Assembly: GCA_035353175.1 (NCBI GenBank)
Contig: DAOPZC010000061.1
Span: 1 to 27,198, forward strand
DNA from: DAOPZC01 sp035353175
GTDB taxonomy: Bacteria > Verrucomicrobiota > Kiritimatiellia > RFP12 > UBA1067
Direction of reading: 5' to 3'
DNA length: 27,198 bases
Part shown: in pieces, positions 23,397 to 27,198 of the stretch
Position numbering within the stretch: the stretch's first letter is position 1
Layout: each line of letters begins with the position of its first letter
The notes under the pieces: model-generated
Databases searched by the model: none
The model's input: only the letters and a program-made list of their open reading frames with translations
What the model was told of the DNA's origin: nothing
Made by a program: the position numbers and the translations under genes

Positions 23397-24434
23397 TCAT
23401 TTCTCGTCCACCGTCTCGTCGCGCTGATAAATGGGAAGCTGGCGATACGGCACCGTGAACGCCAGCACCACCATCGCCGTCTGGTAGTAGCGGTCCTGCT
23501 CGCCCCGTTCCCAGTAGCCGTCCCCGTGCTGTTGCGGGATCCACGTGGCGTACATCCAGCGCGAAAAGGTCTGCCACTCGCGGCCGCCCAGCTGGAACAG
23601 GCCCTGCGCCGTATAGTACATGCCGTAGAAACAGTACTGCTGCTTGGGCAGTTCCCGGTATTTGTCCATCAGATAGCGCGCCGCACGCCCCACGGCCGGA
23701 TTTCCGTGTTCGCCGCACAACGAGAGGCACAGGAGTCCGGCGCCCGTCAGCGTAACGCCATGCGTGTTCCGGTCCGTGTAGCCGAAACACCCCTGGTTTT
23801 CGTCATGCCGCTTCAGCACGTATTCGACCGCGTTCTTGATCGCCTCGGGCGGCACCGGCGCGCCGTTCAGCCGCGCCGACCGCAGCGCCATCAGCGCCCA
23901 GCCGCTGCACGAGAAATCGCTGTCGCGCGAATCGGGCTGATACCGCCAGCCGCCCTGGTGGCTCTTGTCCTTCTCGACCTTCTGCGCGTCCAAGATAATT
24001 TTCAGCGCCCGCGGCAACGCCTGGTCGATCTTGGTCTGGAGTTCAGGGCGTACCATGCCCGACACCTCGGAGAGAAAGAGCGTCGCGATGCAGTGCGAAT
24101 ACATCTTGCCGTCGTTGCCGCCGAGATAGCCGTCCGCGCGCTGCACCTCCGACAATTTGGCGACGATTCGCTCCACCACCGGCCCGTAAGGCTCGGTTCC
24201 CGGCACATGGCCGCGCGCGAGAAACGCCATGCCGCACAACGCCCAAATCCCCGACGTGTGCTGTGCCTGCCCGTTGCCGAAGGTGCCGTCCGCCAGCTGC
24301 CCGCGCGCGATCCAGGCCAGTCCGCGCTCGACCGCCTGATCGACCTCCGTTTCCGACATCAGCGCCGGCTCCTCGGCTCCCCATGACGCCCAAGCGACCA
24401 ACAGAACCCCCCACGCCATGCGTTTCACGCTCAT
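23397..24434 (-). CDS. Exported prenyltransferase/squalene-oxidase repeat (alpha-toroid) protein
   Basis: A 345-residue protein with a signal peptide (MAWGVLLVAWASWGAEE, cleavage after about residue 20) and repeated alpha-alpha toroid units of the terpene cyclase/prenyltransferase type: GLAWIARGQLADGTFG, VQRADGYLGG, QGGWRYQPDSRDSDFSCSGWALMALR, ENQGCFGYTDR...TLTGAGLLCL, and YYTAQGLFQLGG with DGYWERGEQDRYYQTAM. The catalytic DxDD of squalene-hopene cyclases is not obvious (SRDSDFS sits at a similar place), and export argues against a cyclase. Such exported toroids are frequent in Planctomycetes and Verrucomicrobia with unknown roles. Start 24434 has AGGGA 7 nt upstream; a GTG at 24461 would give a longer form without a proper signal sequence. 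The stop lies 10 nt from that of the convergent glycosidase-like gene. Confidence 0.82.
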   Translation of the reverse strand: MSVKRMAWGVLLVAWASWGAEEPALMSETEVDQAVERGLAWIARGQLADGTFGNGQAQHTSGIWALCGMAFLARGHVPGTEPYGPVVERIVAKLSEVQRADGYLGGNDGKMYSHCIATLFLSEVSGMVRPELQTKIDQALPRALKIILDAQKVEKDKSHQGGWRYQPDSRDSDFSCSGWALMALRSARLNGAPVPPEAIKNAVEYVLKRHDENQGCFGYTDRNTHGVTLTGAGLLCLSLCGEHGNPAVGRAARYLMDKYRELPKQQYCFYGMYYTAQGLFQLGGREWQTFSRWMYATWIPQQHGDGYWERGEQDRYYQTAMVVLAFTVPYRQLPIYQRDETVDEK

Positions 24435-24522
24435 CCCGCCATCCCTTCCCCAACCGTTCACTCCGGTTTAGCGACATCATACACTTCTTCGCGCCACCGC
24501 TTCAATCCCCGCCGCCGGATAA

Positions 24523-24551
24523 TTGCGTGCGCCGCGCTTCTTTGATAAACT
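24523..24551 (+). promoter_or_regulatory. Extended -10 promoter of the zincin gene
   Basis: TTGCGT (24523-24528), exactly 17 nt, then TAAACT (24546-24551) preceded by TGA, an extended -10. Transcription would start near 24558, leaving about 38 nt of leader to ATG 24596. The rest of 24435-24522 shows nothing I can assign. Confidence 0.55.
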
Positions 24552-24595
24552 GTCTCCACTTGGGGGTGGGGCAACGTGAAGGAAGGACAGCGGGA

Positions 24596-24988
24596 ATGAC
24601 GCGGAAGACCGAGACAACCGATGACGCATGGTACGCCCTGGCCGATGAAGAGGCCTGCACCGTACGTGCTGCGCTTCCCGACGACTTACGCGAACGGACC
24701 GCCGACCTGATCGTCACGCTCGACCCCAAGCCTGCGAGGGACGAGGAAATGCAGGAAGGCGACGGCGACGCGCTGTTAGGGCTTTTTGTCGGCGCTTCTT
24801 TCGGCGAAGGGATGGAGACCCTGGACCCGATGCCCCCCGCCATCCGCCTCTTCATCGAGAACCTGCGCGACGAAGCCGAAGACGACCCCGTCCGCTTCCG
24901 GCAGGAGGTGCGCACCACGCTCCTCCACGAGATCGGACACTATCTGGGATTGGAGGAAGACCAGCTCGAGGAACGCGGACTGGCCTGA
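24596..24988 (+). CDS. Small zincin-like metallopeptidase family protein
   Basis: A 130-residue protein of the short zincin family (Pfam Zincin_1-like). The key site is LLHEIGHYLGLEEDQLEERGL near the C-terminus: His111, Glu112 and His115 form HExxH, and the acidic residue after GLE/ED would be the third ligand. This placement at the extreme C-terminus is characteristic of the family. No signal peptide is seen, so a cytoplasmic location is likely; substrates of the family are not known. AAGGA lies 8 nt before ATG 24596; longer in-frame versions run into the minus-strand toroid gene. It precedes enolase by 49 nt in the same direction and may share its transcript. Confidence 0.82.
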   Translation: MTRKTETTDDAWYALADEEACTVRAALPDDLRERTADLIVTLDPKPARDEEMQEGDGDALLGLFVGASFGEGMETLDPMPPAIRLFIENLRDEAEDDPVRFRQEVRTTLLHEIGHYLGLEEDQLEERGLA

Positions 24989-25037
24989 CTCTTTCACACC
25001 GACGCACACACACACCCGCCCAAACATGGAGGTCTCA

Positions 25038-26348
25038 ATGAGCACACGGATCCGCACTCTGATGGCGCGTGAAATTCTCGACTCGCGAGGCAACCCCACC
25101 GTGGAGGCGGAGGTCCACCTGAGCGGAGGCGTCTCGGCGCGCGCCTCGGTTCCCTCCGGCGCCTCGACCGGCGAGAACGAAGCCCTTGAGCTCCGCGACG
25201 GCGACCCGGCGCGCTTTGGCGGAAAAGGCGTGGCCCGCGCCGTCGGCAACATCGAGCAGGAGATCGCCCAAGCCGTCATCGGCATGAGCGTCAACGACCA
25301 AGAGGCGCTCGACCGCCGCATGATCGAATTGGACGGCACACCGACGAAATCCCGGCTGGGCGCGAATGCCCTGCTGGCCGTTTCGCTTGCCTGCGCGCGC
25401 GCCGCGGCCCATGCCGCCGGGCTGCCGCTCTACCGCCACCTCGGGGGCGAAACGGCTGCGGCTCTGCCCGTCCCCATGATGAACATCGTGAACGGCGGGG
25501 CGCATTCCGACGCACCCGTCGCCTTCCAAGAGTTCATGATCCGGCCGCACGGCTTCTCCTCTTTCCGGGACGCCCTCCGCGCGGGCGCGGAAATCTTCCA
25601 TGCCCTGCGGAGTCTGCTCAAGAAGCGCCATCTCTCCACGGCGGTGGGCGACGAAGGCGGCTTCGCGCCGGCTTTCGCCAGCGCCGAAGACGCCCTTGAA
25701 ACCATCCTTCAGGCCGTCGTGGCCGCCGGCTACAGACCCGGACGCGCCGATCAGGACGGCCAGGTCTCGCTCGCGCTGGACTGCGCCGCCTCTGAGTTCT
25801 TCAAGGAGGGCACTTACGACTACGGCTGTTTTGAGACCCCGGCCCGCGGCGCGACCCATACGCCTGCGACGCGCGACAGCGCCGCCCAGATCAACTATCT
25901 CGCAGGACTTGCCGACGCCTATCCGATCGACTCCATCGAGGACGGCATGTCGGAACGCGACTGGCCCGGCTGGGTTCAGCTCACGCAGCGGCTCGGCAAA
26001 GCGTGCCAGCTGGTGGGCGACGACCTCTTCGTCACCAACGTCCAGTTCATCCGGCGCGGCATCGACGAGCACGCCGCCAACGCCGTGCTCATCAAGCTGA
26101 ACCAAATCGGCACGCTCACCGAAACCTTAGACGCCATCCGCCTCGCGCACGGCGCAGATTTTGCGGCCATCGTCTCGCACCGTTCCGGCGAAACCGAAGA
26201 CACGTTCATCGCCGACCTCGCGGTCGCCACCGGCTGCGGCCAGATCAAAACCGGCTCGCTCTCCCGCTCCGACCGCACGGCGAAATACAACCGCCTGCTG
26301 CGCATCGAAGAGGCGCTCGGCCTGGCGGCCCGCTACGGGCGCGGATGA
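25038..26348 (+). CDS. eno: Enolase
   Basis: Converts 2-phosphoglycerate to phosphoenolpyruvate in glycolysis; cytoplasmic, magnesium-dependent. The 436-residue length is typical. Signatures: AREILDSRGNPTVEAEV at the start, SVPSGASTGENEALELRDGD, MMNIVNGGAHSD, VGDEGGFAP (catalytic Glu), SIEDGMSERDW, LVGDDLFVTN (metal Asp), IKLNQIGTLTET (catalytic Lys), SHRSGETEDTFIADL and SLSRSDRTAKYNRLLRIEE. Start 25038 has GGAGG with a 5-nt spacer; an in-frame ATG at 25026 overlaps that site and is unlikely. The 49-nt leader is CA-rich. It ends facing the malic enzyme gene, with strong hairpins between. Confidence 0.97.
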   Translation: MSTRIRTLMAREILDSRGNPTVEAEVHLSGGVSARASVPSGASTGENEALELRDGDPARFGGKGVARAVGNIEQEIAQAVIGMSVNDQEALDRRMIELDGTPTKSRLGANALLAVSLACARAAAHAAGLPLYRHLGGETAAALPVPMMNIVNGGAHSDAPVAFQEFMIRPHGFSSFRDALRAGAEIFHALRSLLKKRHLSTAVGDEGGFAPAFASAEDALETILQAVVAAGYRPGRADQDGQVSLALDCAASEFFKEGTYDYGCFETPARGATHTPATRDSAAQINYLAGLADAYPIDSIEDGMSERDWPGWVQLTQRLGKACQLVGDDLFVTNVQFIRRGIDEHAANAVLIKLNQIGTLTETLDAIRLAHGADFAAIVSHRSGETEDTFIADLAVATGCGQIKTGSLSRSDRTAKYNRLLRIEEALGLAARYGRG

Positions 26349-26398
26349 GAACCGCGTCGATCACCGATCCCGGCCATCCCCTGCCTCATCATCTCGTA

Positions 26399-26428
26399 TC
26401 CCGACGCACTGGCGTCGGGACCGACGCC
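26399..26428 (+). terminator. Mutually exclusive hairpins after enolase
   Basis: TCCCGACGC (26399-26407) and GCGTCGGGA (26412-26420) make a perfect 9-bp stem with a 4-nt loop. The same right arm, as GGCGTCGG (26411-26418), can instead pair with CCGACGCC (26421-26428) across 2 nt. No T-tract follows, so it may act as an mRNA-end stabiliser or pause site rather than an intrinsic terminator. Confidence 0.5.
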
Positions 26429-26463
26429 ATCCGCGAGATCCTCGCCTCCGTCATCGATCAGGG

Positions 26464-26489
26464 CCGCTGGCCCGCGCGCGGGCCAGCGG
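26464..26489. terminator. 26-bp perfect palindrome between convergent eno and malic enzyme genes
   Basis: CCGCTGGCCCGCG (26464-26476) is followed directly by its exact reverse complement (26477-26489). As RNA it gives an 11-bp GC stem with a CGCG loop on either strand. Its place 10 nt from the malic enzyme stop and between convergent genes suggests a bidirectional transcript end, although no T-tract is present. Confidence 0.5.
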
Positions 26490-26498
26490 CGGCGGCAC

Positions 26499-27198
<700 letters not shown>

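Overview
The window is 27.2 kb of GC-rich bacterial chromosome. By eye roughly two thirds of bases are G+C. It is tightly coding, with no mobile element, CRISPR array or rRNA. The mix of genes fits a draft or metagenome-derived genome of the PVC superphylum, perhaps Kiritimatiellota, Verrucomicrobia or Lentisphaerota: an exported DUF1080-type protein, an exported squalene-cyclase-like toroid protein, a very large exported glycosidase-like protein, a PUFA/planctomycete-like polyketide synthase and a CHASE/PAS hybrid kinase. This placement is inference from gene families only. A run of exactly 100 N inside one gene shows that the sequence is a scaffold.

Layout. 1-2304: a leftward argF-pyrB operon, in which two transcarbamylases share carbamoyl phosphate, with a well-formed promoter. 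2356-2474: a rightward tRNA-Arg(CCT) with its own promoter. 2518-10128: a HerA/DUF87-type ATPase, a hybrid histidine kinase broken only by an assembly gap, and an exported DUF1080 protein overlapping the kinase end. 10135-10911: trmJ on the minus strand. 11023-18931: panB, then a polyketide-synthase-like pair (KS; AT-DH-phosphopantetheinyl transferase), an endonuclease/exonuclease/phosphatase-fold protein, a lipoprotein and a homocysteine S-methyltransferase-like enzyme, all rightward with short gaps. 18973-19578: a small membrane protein. 19784-23386: a 1200-residue exported glycosidase-like protein, converging on an exported toroid protein (23397-24434, minus). 24523-26348: a small zincin and enolase. 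26349-26498: a convergent intergenic region with strong hairpins. 26499-27198: the C-terminal part of a malic enzyme.

The most unusual content is the PKS-like pair at 11895-16621. The ketosynthase has Ala where the catalytic Cys should be. The acyltransferase keeps its Ser but has Asn where the catalytic His should be. The dehydratase has Tyr for its His. The C-terminal phosphopantetheinyl transferase keeps all its key residues. No carrier protein or ketoreductase is present. The reading frames are intact over 4.7 kb, so this looks like a maintained, largely non-catalytic PKS scaffold joined to an active carrier-protein activating enzyme. It lies immediately downstream of panB, which makes the precursor of the phosphopantetheine arm.

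Several promoters here share an extended -10 (TGn followed by a TATAAT-like hexamer). The panB promoter lies so close to the start codon that a leaderless transcript is likely.
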